Origin: a virus
Virus record (IMG/VR): IMGVR_UViG_3300028416_000009
Span: 1-64,000 of that record
Strand: one strand, 5' to 3'
DNA: 64,000 nucleotides
Shown: positions 26,409 through 35,713 of the stretch, in pieces
How the letters are laid out: each line of letters begins with the position of its first letter
Numbering within the stretch: position 1 is the first letter of the stretch
The notes under the pieces: generated by a model
What the model saw: the letters and a program-made list of their open reading frames with translations, nothing else
What the model was told of the DNA's origin: nothing
Databases searched by the model: none
Position numbers and translations under genes: made by a program

Positions 26409-26430
26409 AAACCCCTCTTTCGAGGGGTTT
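26409..26430 (-). terminator. Rho-independent terminator after dnaK
   Basis: Perfect 9-base stem AAACCCCTC/GAGGGGTTT with a TTTC loop, 10 bases beyond the dnaK stop codon, with A-rich sequence on the plus strand beyond it. Confidence 0.85.
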
Positions 26431-26440
26431 CAATTTATAC

Positions 26441-28300
26441 TTAAACTTCTTCGTAATCGACATCTTGTGTCCCCTCATCAGGTCCACCACTATCACCTGT
26501 TTCACCTGTTTGATATAGTCTCGTGGTTATTTGATTCCACACACCCTCAAGTTCAGATTTCTTACTCGTGATAAGTTCTAAGTTTTCTGAAGTCTTAGCT
26601 TCATTAAGTTCTCCTATTAACTTCTCTAAGTTTGTTTTTTCATCTTCAGAGATTTTGTCACCTAACTCAGACATTTGTTTCTCTGTTGTAAACACATACG
26701 AATCGGCTTCATTAATAAGTTTAATCTTTTCTTCCTTCTTTTTATCCTCTTCTCTATTTTGTTCTGCCTCGTCTTTCATCTTTTGGATGTCTGCGTCAGA
26801 TAAACCTGTTGAGGATTCAATCTTAATCTTTTGTTCTTTACCGGTTCCTTTATCTTTAGCCGAAACATTTAAAATACCATTGGCGTCAATATCAAAAGTT
26901 ACTTCTACCTGTGGGATACCTCTTGGTGCCATTGGAATACTTTCTAATTTGAATTTACCTAATGTTCTGTTATTTGTGGCCATTGGTCTTTCACCTTGTA
27001 AAACGTGTATTTCTACTACCGTTTGATTGTCGATTGCCGTTGAGAACGTCTGTGACTTATTAGTGGGGATTGTTGTATTTGATTCAATCAATTTTGTCAT
27101 AACACCACCCATTGTTTCAATACCTAATGAAAGTGGAGTAACATCCAATAATAATACATCTGTAACGTCTCCTGATAATACACCTCCCTGAATCGATGCA
27201 CCCATTGCAACAACCTCATCAGGGTTTACCCCTTTATTTGGTTCTTTACCGAATAACTTCTTAACCGCATCCTGTACTGCTGGTATACGAGTTGAACCTC
27301 CTACTAAGATTACCTCATCAATCTCACCAATTGTTAGGTTCGCATCTGACAATGCTTTTTCACAAGGTTTGATTGAACGGTCAACTAAATTAGATGTTAA
27401 TCTATCAAAGTCTGCTCTGGTTAATGTAGTCTCAAAGTGAATTGGTCCACTAGCACCTGCAGAAATATAAGGTAAACTAATAGAGGTTTGATTTGCCGTT
27501 GATAATTCCACCTTAGCTTTCTCAGCCGCCTCTCTAACTCTTTGAATCGCCATTGGGTCTTCAGAAATATCTACGTTTGATTGAATCTCGATTAGAGACA
27601 TAAAGTGGTCGATAATTGCTTCATCGAAGTTATCCCCACCTAATTGTGTATCACCGTTAGTAGATAATACCTCAAAGATACCATCACCTAATTCTAAAAT
27701 AGATACATCAAATGTACCACCACCTAAGTCAAAGACAACGACCTTCATGTCTTTATCTTTCTTATCCAATCCGTACGCCAACGCAGCTGCCGTTGGTTCG
27801 TTAATTATACGTAAGACCTTTAATCCTGCGATTTCACCAGCTTCTTTAGTTGCTTGACGTTGTGAATCGTTAAAATAAGCTGGTACCGTAATAACCGCCT
27901 CAGTAACAGACTCACCTAAAAACGATTCGGCGCTTTTACGAATGTTTTGTAAGACCATTGCTGAAATCTCTTGAGGTACGTAGTCTCTACCATTTGCGGT
28001 TATAACAACAGAGTCGTTATTTCCCTTTTTAATTTTATATGCGACGTTTTTATGGTCGTCATTTAACTCACTATATCTCTGACCGATAAATCTTTTAGCC
28101 GAGTATATGGTGTTTAAAGGATTTGTAACGGAAACTCTTTTTGCGGTGTTTCCTACTTTAATATCGCCATCCTTAAACGATACAATTGAAGGGGTAGTCC
28201 TACCTCCCTCATTATTTACAATAACTTTAGGTTCTCCACCCTCCATAAAAGAGATACATGAGTTTGTTGTTCCTAAGTCAATACCAATTACTTTTCCCAT
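26441..28300 (-). CDS. dnaK: Hsp70 chaperone DnaK
   Basis: 619 residues, full length. [15 protein letters not shown], the phosphate-2 loop [28 protein letters not shown], the linker [19 protein letters not shown], and a complete substrate-binding domain and lid are present. It ends DVDYEEV, like bacterial DnaK. All ATPase motifs look intact. DnaJ and GrpE are not encoded in the window, so host co-chaperones are presumably used. It is divergent from clpC and has a host-type promoter, which suggests early expression. Very close to bacterial DnaK in appearance, consistent with acquisition from a host. Confidence 0.97.
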   Translation of the reverse strand: MGKVIGIDLGTTNSCISFMEGGEPKVIVNNEGGRTTPSIVSFKDGDIKVGNTAKRVSVTNPLNTIYSAKRFIGQRYSELNDDHKNVAYKIKKGNNDSVVITANGRDYVPQEISAMVLQNIRKSAESFLGESVTEAVITVPAYFNDSQRQATKEAGEIAGLKVLRIINEPTAAALAYGLDKKDKDMKVVVFDLGGGTFDVSILELGDGIFEVLSTNGDTQLGGDNFDEAIIDHFMSLIEIQSNVDISEDPMAIQRVREAAEKAKVELSTANQTSISLPYISAGASGPIHFETTLTRADFDRLTSNLVDRSIKPCEKALSDANLTIGEIDEVILVGGSTRIPAVQDAVKKLFGKEPNKGVNPDEVVAMGASIQGGVLSGDVTDVLLLDVTPLSLGIETMGGVMTKLIESNTTIPTNKSQTFSTAIDNQTVVEIHVLQGERPMATNNRTLGKFKLESIPMAPRGIPQVEVTFDIDANGILNVSAKDKGTGKEQKIKIESSTGLSDADIQKMKDEAEQNREEDKKKEEKIKLINEADSYVFTTEKQMSELGDKISEDEKTNLEKLIGELNEAKTSENLELITSKKSELEGVWNQITTRLYQTGETGDSGGPDEGTQDVDYEEV

Positions 28301-28341
28301 ATGTTTTTTAATTTGTTTATATTAGACGTTTGTAGTCATAC

Positions 28342-28349
28342 CAAAAGTA
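28342..28349 (-). promoter_or_regulatory. Host-type -7 element for dnaK
   Basis: In minus sense TACTTTTG, matching TAnnTTTG, about 41 bases upstream of the dnaK ATG. A clear -33 TTTG is not obvious. Confidence 0.5.
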
Positions 28350-28403
28350 AATAATCTTTTTAAAAGATTCAACAAACGTTTTGATTTATTTAATATGTTA
28401 TGT

Positions 28404-28435
28404 TTTGGTTGATTAAACTATAATACATATCTTTG
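28404..28435 (+). promoter_or_regulatory. Host-type promoter 1 for clpC
   Basis: TTTG at 28404-28407 and TATCTTTG at 28428-28435, spacing 20 bases, which fits the Bacteroidota primary sigma consensus. It lies upstream of the palindrome at 28473. Confidence 0.6.
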
Positions 28436-28472
28436 TGGTTCCTTAGGTCAAAAAAAATACCGAATAGGGATT

Positions 28473-28491
28473 AACTGACAAAGTGTCAGTT
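28473..28491. promoter_or_regulatory. Palindromic operator candidate between dnaK and clpC
   Basis: AACTGACA-AAG-TGTCAGTT is a perfect 8-base inverted repeat with a 3-base spacer. The half-site ACTGACAAA recurs at 28505-28513, exactly 30 bases further on. It lies between the two clpC promoters. It is not the CIRCE (HrcA) sequence. A repressor or heat-shock activator site is plausible. Confidence 0.5.
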
Positions 28492-28523
28492 GTAATCTAA
28501 TAATACTGACAAATAGTAATTCT

Positions 28524-28554
28524 ATTGTTTTTTAGATAAAATGTAGTATATTTG
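28524..28554 (+). promoter_or_regulatory. Host-type promoter 2 for clpC
   Basis: ATTG at 28524-28527 and TATATTTG at 28547-28554 with 19 bases between, 32 bases before the clpC ATG. Confidence 0.65.
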
Positions 28555-28586
28555 TAGAGTCAAAAACAAAAAAAAAGTTTTTATAT

Positions 28587-30617
28587 ATGGATACAGAATT
28601 CGAAGAACAAGGAGGAGGTAGAAGACTTCCAATGAAGAAAAGTAAAAACGATTCGAGAACACCCGTGTTGGATAATTTCTCTCGTGATTTAATTAAATTA
28701 GCAGAGCAAGGAAAACTTGACCCTGTAATTGGTAGAGAGAAAGAGATTAATAGAATCGCACAGATTTTATCTCGTCGTAAAAAGAATAACCCGATTGTTA
28801 TTGGTGAACCTGGTTCAGGTAAAACCGCAATCGTGGAAGGGTTAGCAATAAAAATACACCAAGGAGACTGTCCTAAGAACTTAGCGGATAAACGTATAGT
28901 TTCATTAGACTTAACTTCTGTTGTTGCGGGTACTAAATACCGTGGACAGTTTGAGGAGAGACTTAAGGCTATTTTAGAAGAGTTGGTTGATAATGATAAT
29001 GTAGTGGTCTTTATTGATGAGATACATACCATCATTGGAACTGGTAACTCTTCAGGTTCATTAGATGCTTCGAACATCATTAAACCCGCACTGTCTCGTG
29101 GTGAAATACAATGTATTGGTGCCACTACGTTAGACGAGTATCGTGAGAATATTGAAAAAGACGGAGCATTAGAAAGACGTTTCCAAAAAGTATTGGTTGA
29201 CCCTGCGACAACTGAGGAAACAATGATTATCCTTTCTAATATCAAATCTAAATACGAGAATCATCATAAGGTTAAGTATAGCGAAGAATCATTAGAGGCT
29301 TGTGTTACCTTATCGGACAGATACATTACTGACCGTGAATTACCTGACAAGGCTATCGATATCTTAGATGAGGTAGGTGCAAAGGCGCAAATCGATGTTA
29401 AATTACCTGAATTTATCGAAGACCTTAAATTACAAGTTGCTGAGATTAAGAGAAAGAAATTGGATGTGGTTAAGACACAAAACTATGAAATAGCTGCTGA
29501 ACTAAGAGACCAAGAAAAGAAGTTAATTAATAAGTTAACAACTGAGAAAGAGGAGTGGGAACAAAAACAAAACGAAAACAGAACTTTAATTACTGAAGAC
29601 GATGTTTATAAAATTGTTTCAGATATGACTAATATTCCTGTAACTCGTTTAGACAGTGACGAAGCTAAGTCATTACTTAATTTAGAAAAAACCTTAAAGG
29701 CTAACGTAATCGGACAAGATGACGCAGTTACTAAGATTTCTAAAGCAATTCGTAGAAATCGTGTAGGTATTAAGGAACCAAACAGACCAATCGGTTCTTT
29801 CATATTCTTAGGTTCGACAGGTGTAGGTAAAACACACTTAGCTAAAACATTAGCACGTGAAATCTTTGGTGATGAATCGGCAATGATTCGTGTGGACATG
29901 TCAGAGTTAATGGAAAAACACTCAGTATCAAGATTAGTAGGGTCTCCTCCAGGATACGTAGGACACGACGAAGGTGGTCAATTAACCGAACAAGTTAAAA
30001 ACAAACCTTACTCTGTAATACTTTTCGATGAGATTGAGAAAGCGCATAGAGATGTCTTTAATATCTTACTTCAAGTATTAGATGAGGGTCACTTAACAGA
30101 TGGTTTAGGTCGTAAGATTAACTTTAAAAATACTTTAATTATTATGACTTCTAATGTTGGAGCAAGAAAACTACAAGACTTCGGAACGGGGTTAGGATTT
30201 AGTACAGACTCTACAGTTTCACAACACGAAGAACTCACTAAAGGTGTAATTCAAAAAGCACTAAAGGCAGAATTCTCACCTGAATTCCTAAACCGTTTAG
30301 ATGATATTGTCGTATTCAAAGCTTTAGAGAAAGAAAACATTGGTAAAATCGTAAAGATTGAAATGAATAAACTCTCAAAGAGAATTGTAGAAAGAGGTTA
30401 CAACATTAGTTTTGGACCATCAATCATCGACTTTATCGCAGACAAAGGGTTTGACGCCAAATACGGAGCAAGACCAATACGTAGAGCGATTCAGGAATAC
30501 ATAGAAGACTTTATCGCTGAGGAAGTATTAGGTAAAGGTATTGTTGAGGGGAAGAGTTACTCCCTTAAAATAAATAAGGATTCTGAAAAAATTTCAGTAA
30601 CAGAAAAAAAATCATAA
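28587..30617 (+). CDS. clpC: ClpC-type AAA+ unfoldase lacking the N-terminal domain
   Basis: 676 residues against about 810-860 for complete ClpC. The tandem Clp-N repeats are missing: residue 30 already begins the FSRDLIKLAEQG linker. D1 has Walker A GEPGSGKT (73-80) and Walker B VFIDE. A UVR-like NYEIAAELRDQE (about 299-310) replaces the long ClpB middle domain. D2 has GSTGVGKT (409-416), VILFDE, and a GLGF segment (535-538) at the position of the ClpP-docking loop. It should unfold proteins and could feed host ClpP, but without N-domain adaptors. Divergent from dnaK. Confidence 0.92.
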   Translation: MDTEFEEQGGGRRLPMKKSKNDSRTPVLDNFSRDLIKLAEQGKLDPVIGREKEINRIAQILSRRKKNNPIVIGEPGSGKTAIVEGLAIKIHQGDCPKNLADKRIVSLDLTSVVAGTKYRGQFEERLKAILEELVDNDNVVVFIDEIHTIIGTGNSSGSLDASNIIKPALSRGEIQCIGATTLDEYRENIEKDGALERRFQKVLVDPATTEETMIILSNIKSKYENHHKVKYSEESLEACVTLSDRYITDRELPDKAIDILDEVGAKAQIDVKLPEFIEDLKLQVAEIKRKKLDVVKTQNYEIAAELRDQEKKLINKLTTEKEEWEQKQNENRTLITEDDVYKIVSDMTNIPVTRLDSDEAKSLLNLEKTLKANVIGQDDAVTKISKAIRRNRVGIKEPNRPIGSFIFLGSTGVGKTHLAKTLAREIFGDESAMIRVDMSELMEKHSVSRLVGSPPGYVGHDEGGQLTEQVKNKPYSVILFDEIEKAHRDVFNILLQVLDEGHLTDGLGRKINFKNTLIIMTSNVGARKLQDFGTGLGFSTDSTVSQHEELTKGVIQKALKAEFSPEFLNRLDDIVVFKALEKENIGKIVKIEMNKLSKRIVERGYNISFGPSIIDFIADKGFDAKYGARPIRRAIQEYIEDFIAEEVLGKGIVEGKSYSLKINKDSEKISVTEKKS

Positions 30618-30621
30618 TCTT

Positions 30622-30653
30622 TTTGGTTACTTAAATAATAAAGAGTATATTTG
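30622..30653 (+). promoter_or_regulatory. Host-type promoter for the M20-like peptidase
   Basis: TTTG at 30622-30625 and TATATTTG at 30646-30653 with 20 bases between, 18 bases before the ATG. The -7 element is embedded in GAGTA-TATTTG-TACTC, an inverted repeat that could be an operator. Confidence 0.65.
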
Positions 30654-30671
30654 TACTCAAATTAATAAACG

Positions 30672-31721
30672 ATGAACGAACAAAGGTTAAATAGGTTTAA
30701 AAAACTACTTTCAGTACCAAGTAAGTCAAGAAATGAGTCTCAGATGGTTAACTTCATCTGTACTCAACTTGACAATATGATTGACAGTGGGGTTAATCTC
30801 GATTACTACTTAGACGAACTTAGTAACATTTATGTGACTAAAGGAGAGTCTGAATCGTACCCGTGTTTTATCTCACACACTGACACGGTACACGAAATAG
30901 ACTCCATCAACGTAGTTGAAGGGATTAAAACTAAACCTAACACTTTCGGTAAGTCATTTGGTAACGAAGAATTCGATGTTCTTTACGCAGTTAACGACCA
31001 AGGAAATCCTACGGGTATTGGTGGTGACGACAAATCAGGGATTTTTATTTGTTTAGAAATCCTTCGTAACGTCCAAGAGTGTAAATTAGCTTTCTTTGTT
31101 TCTGAAGAAATTGGTTGTATAGGGTCATCAAACGCAGATGTCGAGTTTTTTAACGATGTAACATTTGTTTGTGAGTATGACGCACCTGGAGACCACTTAA
31201 TTACCGAGATTTGTTCGGGAGTTCGTTTGTATGAAGTAAACGGTGAATTTATCAACACAATGAAACCAATCATCGAAAATTCCTTTGGTAACCCGATGAT
31301 TGAACAATCACACCCTTTTACCGACGTGATGCAACTTAAAAACAAGTTACCTGTGTCGTGTATCAATATCTCATGTGGATATTATAACATGCACAGTGTG
31401 AATGAATTTATTGCACTGGTAGACGTAGAAAAAGCGATTGACTGTGGTATTAGTATGACTATGTATGGTTTACAGGATAAATATTACTATGAAAATGACA
31501 CACCTAAATATTTTAACGATTCTAAAGAGGATGTTTACGAATCTGAAAACTCTAAATGGTTAAGTGAAGGTGTTGTAATATTTGATGAGGATTCATCGGG
31601 AATTACGATTGAGGAATACGAAACAGGAAACTGTGTCTACCTAACAGAGAAAGAATGTAAGAAATTATATGAAACTCTAAAGTCGAAATTCACACCCTCG
31701 TCACAGTACCGTTTATTTTAA
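30672..31721 (+). CDS. M20-family-like metallopeptidase
   Basis: 349 residues. Di-zinc layout of M20/M28 enzymes: CFISHTDTVHE (His about 70, Asp 72), GIGGDDKSG (bridging Asp), FFVSEEIGCIGS (catalytic Glu pair), CEYDAPGD, and late MHSVNE (His). Signal peptide absent, so cytoplasmic. Close to tripeptidase-type M20 enzymes in motif order. It may recycle peptides produced by ClpC or the phage proteases (inference). Ends at a bidirectional terminator. Confidence 0.85.
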   Translation: MNEQRLNRFKKLLSVPSKSRNESQMVNFICTQLDNMIDSGVNLDYYLDELSNIYVTKGESESYPCFISHTDTVHEIDSINVVEGIKTKPNTFGKSFGNEEFDVLYAVNDQGNPTGIGGDDKSGIFICLEILRNVQECKLAFFVSEEIGCIGSSNADVEFFNDVTFVCEYDAPGDHLITEICSGVRLYEVNGEFINTMKPIIENSFGNPMIEQSHPFTDVMQLKNKLPVSCINISCGYYNMHSVNEFIALVDVEKAIDCGISMTMYGLQDKYYYENDTPKYFNDSKEDVYESENSKWLSEGVVIFDEDSSGITIEEYETGNCVYLTEKECKKLYETLKSKFTPSSQYRLF

Positions 31722-31733
31722 ACACAAAAAAAG

Positions 31734-31758
31734 AAACACCCAATAGGGTGTTTTTTTT
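31734..31758 (+). terminator. Bidirectional terminator
   Basis: AACACCC/GGGTGTT stem with AATA loop followed by eight T. An A-rich tract precedes it, so it can also end the minus-strand 931-residue gene whose stop lies at 31757. Confidence 0.85.
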
Positions 31759-34552
31759 ATTTAAGGAATAATTTAGATTCCCTTTGTCTTCTTGAGATTA
31801 ACCCCTTACTAAATTTACCATTAATCATTGTACTGTCTTTCGGCAAGATATTAGCAGCGGATTTATATTTTTTTTGTTTAACTAATTTAATGAAATTAGA
31901 TTTTCTTAAACCTTGGCAACCCGCGTTAAATACCAACGATACTAATACGTCAAACATATTTTGAGTAATCATATGGTTATTTTTTGTAGTATCATCTGAC
32001 TTCCACTCGTTTAGAAAACGTCTAACACAATTTGCCGATTCAGTGGCATCGTTCTGTAAGTATTTTTGCGCTTGTTCTTTAGTTATTACATCACCAACTT
32101 TAGGGGTTGGTTCAGAAAGTGCTCCTGTGTGTCCCCATCCAATTGTGACTCTACCATCACCTAATTTATATGCTTTCAATACGGGTTCTCCTTTTTGTTT
32201 TACACTACCCTCATCGGTTTTTATTGTGTTCCAAAAATTTTGAGATGCCTTTAGTTTAGTGCCGTCTACGTAATTTTCATTAGTGACTACTTTTGTTTCT
32301 TTTTTCGTTGGGGGTGTTTTAGGTATTCTATTGGTAATTAGTTTTATTGATGGGTAAACAACACCTTGACGATTAGTCGAATAATCCTCTATTTTTACTA
32401 TTTCTTTTTTACCTTTGGTGGTAAAGACTAACGTTTCACCTTTTAATCTAATGTTATTACCACGAATAACTATTTTGGCTGGAGAACCAATTAAATCGAC
32501 ATTACCCTCTCCATAATATTTAACTAAATCACTCATCATAGCATAGTATAACGACATTGTTTCTTCGTCTTGTTCAAACAAACTTCTCTTAATTATGTGA
32601 GGTGATTCTTTTAATTTTAAACTGGTTTGAGTTAATAAGGTTATTATATCGTCAGATTCGACTTGTCTTATATATGACCTTCCGTAATCCACATCATTAT
32701 TTGTATTGACAATACTAATTCTATGGTATCCTGTATCTATAGAATACCCCAAATATATAAACTCTTCACCGTTAGCAGTTTTGTATTTATGATTATCATA
32801 CGTTGAACGTTGAAGGTCCCATGTTGAAAGATATCTATAATTATCATAAGCTGCAGCGGGGGATTTAAGAATATCGAGACCATATTTAAGTAATTTTACA
32901 CGGTCTTCCTTAAACTCATCAACCTCAAGTTCATACTCATCATTAATTTTATCGATTAACGATGCCACCCAATCCTTTTTAAATTCTGTAAATGCTGGAC
33001 CTCTTTCTGAGTCATCAAAATATTCGTATTTGGCGTCTGACATATTAAATAAATCGGATTGCGAACCAACACCACGCCTCAAGTGTTTAGACTTTTCGAT
33101 TGTGTCTTGAATATTATAACCCCTATGTGATGGTCTAATTAAATATTTAAAAAGTCCTGATACTTGTATTTCGTATTCTCGTAATTCATCTCTTTCTATT
33201 AACCCGATAGTTTTAAACCCGTATTCCAGCCAATCATTATGTACTTTTTCCATTTCCTTTGAAAATCCTTCAGCATAACAACGTGTGCTGAATTCTTGGT
33301 ATTCTTCCGCTAGTCTCCTCTCATCTTTATTAAACATCGATTTTAAAGTATCCGCGATATACTCGTCAAGTTCAAAATCATCGGCGCGTCCTTCAATTTT
33401 TTCTCTCTTTGCTATTAATCCTTTTTCAATAAGAACGTTATATAATTTTTTTAAGTCATCATTATCAATATCTCGTATATGATAACTTTCAGAGTCAACA
33501 TCGTCCCAAGCCCCATCTGAATAATATTCATAATCAGGTTGTCGGTATCTAACATTCCATAACTCATAATTGTCGGTCTGACCATCGGCAAAAAATTGTG
33601 AAAAATCGTCATCATCTTCAAACTCAACGGAAAAATAACCTTTACGTCCGTCAACAACAAGGTCAATGGACCTTAGTTCTACTTCATTGTCGATATGTTT
33701 TTCTAACATATCATCTTCGTATAACCCACTTAAAACAATATAACATAAGTTATACAAATCAGGGGTTTCATTAAAGGCGTCGATTAATCTTTGTTGTGAT
33801 GGGGAGTAGGTCTTTTCTTCGGTATCTTCTTTTAATCTTTTAGATTTACCGGTTCTACTGTATTGTTTAACTTCATATTTGTTTTCTTCAACCCACTTCA
33901 TAACTTCATGGATAGAATCGCCTATTCTAAAAGGGATATTTAACCCATTGTTTTTTAAGGGTTCTGATGAGACATACTTACCACCTTTCGTATAGTATAT
34001 CATAGACGATTTTGATAACATTGCGAAACCACCCTTCTTATGAATAACCATTCGGTTACACAACGGTTTAATCGACTCTATCGATAGGTCTTCATTAATT
34101 TTTTCAGGTCTATTCATCATAAATCCAATACTATTTTCTTGGTAGTGTTTATTATAAATATCAATAATTTTGATACCGTCTGAATCTCTATCTGCTTTAT
34201 CAAACTCATTTTTTAAATATTTAATACCATTTAGGTGTTCATTGTTTAGTTCGTCATAAACTATTAAGTCTTTTAGTTCATAACCATTACCCCTATATAG
34301 TCCATATTTTTGTGAAGACATTTGATTGTGAATGGTTGGGTTTTTAATGATTAGATATGCTAACACACCCATTGTGATGTGTTCGTCAAAATCACTATCG
34401 TCGTCTCTTTTTGTTGTACACCATTTTGTGTTTGCACCATACTTACACGATGCCGTGTGTGTTAATGGTACAACCAATAAATAATTTTCGTCGTCGTAAA
34501 TCTTTTTATATTCAGACTTATCAACTTTAAACCCCTCGTTAATTTTAGACAT
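31757..34552 (-). CDS. Large multidomain virion protein ending in a GH24 lysozyme domain
   Basis: 931 residues. The N-terminal 70 residues contain VVPLTHTASCKYGANTKWCT, a motif that recurs in phage proteins of unknown role. A long central region is helical and acidic, with repeats of Asp/Glu/Tyr. Residues about 785-931 form a T4-lysozyme-like GH24 domain: KTDEG (catalytic Glu), VTIGWGHTG (with downstream acid), VSLVFNAG and GLISRRQRES. MSKINEG at the start fits a prohead-protease-like I-N-E site. No signal peptide or holin-type segment, so probably virion-borne lysozyme rather than a simple endolysin. Confidence 0.85.
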   Translation of the reverse strand: MSKINEGFKVDKSEYKKIYDDENYLLVVPLTHTASCKYGANTKWCTTKRDDDSDFDEHITMGVLAYLIIKNPTIHNQMSSQKYGLYRGNGYELKDLIVYDELNNEHLNGIKYLKNEFDKADRDSDGIKIIDIYNKHYQENSIGFMMNRPEKINEDLSIESIKPLCNRMVIHKKGGFAMLSKSSMIYYTKGGKYVSSEPLKNNGLNIPFRIGDSIHEVMKWVEENKYEVKQYSRTGKSKRLKEDTEEKTYSPSQQRLIDAFNETPDLYNLCYIVLSGLYEDDMLEKHIDNEVELRSIDLVVDGRKGYFSVEFEDDDDFSQFFADGQTDNYELWNVRYRQPDYEYYSDGAWDDVDSESYHIRDIDNDDLKKLYNVLIEKGLIAKREKIEGRADDFELDEYIADTLKSMFNKDERRLAEEYQEFSTRCYAEGFSKEMEKVHNDWLEYGFKTIGLIERDELREYEIQVSGLFKYLIRPSHRGYNIQDTIEKSKHLRRGVGSQSDLFNMSDAKYEYFDDSERGPAFTEFKKDWVASLIDKINDEYELEVDEFKEDRVKLLKYGLDILKSPAAAYDNYRYLSTWDLQRSTYDNHKYKTANGEEFIYLGYSIDTGYHRISIVNTNNDVDYGRSYIRQVESDDIITLLTQTSLKLKESPHIIKRSLFEQDEETMSLYYAMMSDLVKYYGEGNVDLIGSPAKIVIRGNNIRLKGETLVFTTKGKKEIVKIEDYSTNRQGVVYPSIKLITNRIPKTPPTKKETKVVTNENYVDGTKLKASQNFWNTIKTDEGSVKQKGEPVLKAYKLGDGRVTIGWGHTGALSEPTPKVGDVITKEQAQKYLQNDATESANCVRRFLNEWKSDDTTKNNHMITQNMFDVLVSLVFNAGCQGLRKSNFIKLVKQKKYKSAANILPKDSTMINGKFSKGLISRRQRESKLFLK

Positions 34553-34567
34553 AATCTATATTATTAA

Positions 34568-34575
34568 TATAAATA
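34568..34575 (-). promoter_or_regulatory. Putative late box TATTTATA (lysozyme fusion)
   Basis: Exact octamer in gene sense, 15 bases before the ATG at 34552. Confidence 0.5.
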
Positions 34576-34640
34576 TATCCTTAAAGGGATATTTATCAAT
34601 ACAGTAGAGTAGAATCTATATGTATTAAATTTATTTAAAG

Positions 34641-34678
34641 CCTCAGGTCTACAGTTGTACAGACTTGAGGTTTTTTTT
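34641..34678 (+). terminator. Orphan rho-independent terminator
   Basis: CCTCAGGTCT pairs with AGACTTGAGG (one G-U) and is followed by eight T. No plus-strand gene ends here: the nearest upstream gene is on the other strand. It may end a short untranslated RNA; see findings. The surrounding 34553-34798 holds no other gene. Confidence 0.75.
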
Positions 34679-34771
34679 ATGATAACACTTTACTAATATT
34701 TTTTTACACTTACTAGTTCTAGCATCCCAGCACTTTTAACAAAAAATATTTAAAAATCAAATAAATTATAC

Positions 34772-34779
34772 TATTTATA
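34772..34779 (+). promoter_or_regulatory. Putative late box TATTTATA (papain-like gene)
   Basis: Exact octamer in gene sense, 19 bases before the ATG at 34799. Confidence 0.5.
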
Positions 34780-34798
34780 TCATATATAAAGTGCGCAT

Positions 34799-35578
34799 AT
34801 GGTAAATTTTGATTTATTGAACGAAGAAATAAGTCCCTTCGATGAAAGAGACATACAAGTTGAAGGATTACTCAATCCTGATTTACAACTACCTAAAAAA
34901 ATTGACTACCGAAAAGAACTTCCAGGGGCATGGAATCAAGGTATTGATGGTCCGTGTTCCGCATATGCTGCGGCAGCAATGAAACAATGGCAAGAACTTA
35001 AAGACTACGGACTAAAAAAAACCCTTTCTAAACATTTCATTTATAATCTTAGGTCTAATAAACCACAAAGAGGAATGTACGCACGAAATACGATGCAAAT
35101 ACTACAAAAATATGGGTTACCGTATGATAAGTCATTCAGAAAAAAATGGAAAGACATTGAAGACATACCTTCTGAGGTATTTAAAGAAGCTTTAAACCAC
35201 ACGATTGTTGGATATGCGAAAGTTAATACGATAGATGGGTTGAAGAAGTCGTTATATAAAAACGGTCCGTGTTATGCGACATTCCCTGTTTATTCTAACG
35301 AACCTGAATTTTGGGTACCCTCGTTTGGAAATAATAGAATTAAAGGTGGACATGCCGTTTGTATTGTTGGTTATGATAAACACGGTTTTATTATAAGAAA
35401 TTCGTGGGGATGGGATTGGGCCGATAACGGACATTCCACATACTATTACGAGCAATGGGGTTCACATATGGAAATTTGGACAACAATCGATGACACCACT
35501 TCTGAGTTAGTCATTCCTTACAAAAGAAAGAGAAAAACAATCAAAGAATTTTTTAAGAACATTTTTGGTAAAAAATAG
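34799..35578 (+). CDS. Papain-like (C1A) cysteine protease
   Basis: 259 residues. WNQGIDGPCSAYAAAA carries the oxyanion Gln47 and catalytic Cys53; GGHAVCIVGYD carries His185; IIRNSWGWDWADNG carries Asn201. All four C1A residues are present. There is no signal peptide and only about 35 residues before the mature-like domain, so no classical inhibitory propeptide. The basic C-terminal tail (KRKRKTIKEFF) is unusual. LLNEE at the N-terminus resembles the virion processing motif, and a late box precedes the gene, so it may be packaged. Confidence 0.88.
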   Translation: MVNFDLLNEEISPFDERDIQVEGLLNPDLQLPKKIDYRKELPGAWNQGIDGPCSAYAAAAMKQWQELKDYGLKKTLSKHFIYNLRSNKPQRGMYARNTMQILQKYGLPYDKSFRKKWKDIEDIPSEVFKEALNHTIVGYAKVNTIDGLKKSLYKNGPCYATFPVYSNEPEFWVPSFGNNRIKGGHAVCIVGYDKHGFIIRNSWGWDWADNGHSTYYYEQWGSHMEIWTTIDDTTSELVIPYKRKRKTIKEFFKNIFGKK

Positions 35579-35601
35579 AAGAAAGTACGGTCTTTTATTA
35601 T

Positions 35602-35609
35602 TATCTTTG
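35602..35609 (+). promoter_or_regulatory. Host-type -7 element for tRNA-Thr
   Basis: TATCTTTG, 15 bases upstream of the tRNA-Thr 5' end. A -33 TTTG is not clear. Confidence 0.5.
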
Positions 35610-35624
35610 TATATATATGTTCAC

Positions 35625-35697
35625 GCCTCTTTAGCTCAGTTGGTAGAGCAGCTGATTTGTAATCAGCAGGTCGTCAGTTCAAGTCTGGCAAGAGGCT
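35625..35697 (+). tRNA. tRNA-Thr (TGT)
   Basis: 73 bases. Acceptor GCCTCTT/AAGAGGC, anticodon stem GCTGA/TCAGC with loop TTTGTAA (anticodon TGT), T-arm GTCAG-TTCAAGT-CTGGC, discriminator T. CCA is not encoded. First of a tRNA cluster spread over 8 kb. Confidence 0.92.
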
Positions 35698-35713
35698 CAA
35701 TAAAAAGATAATA

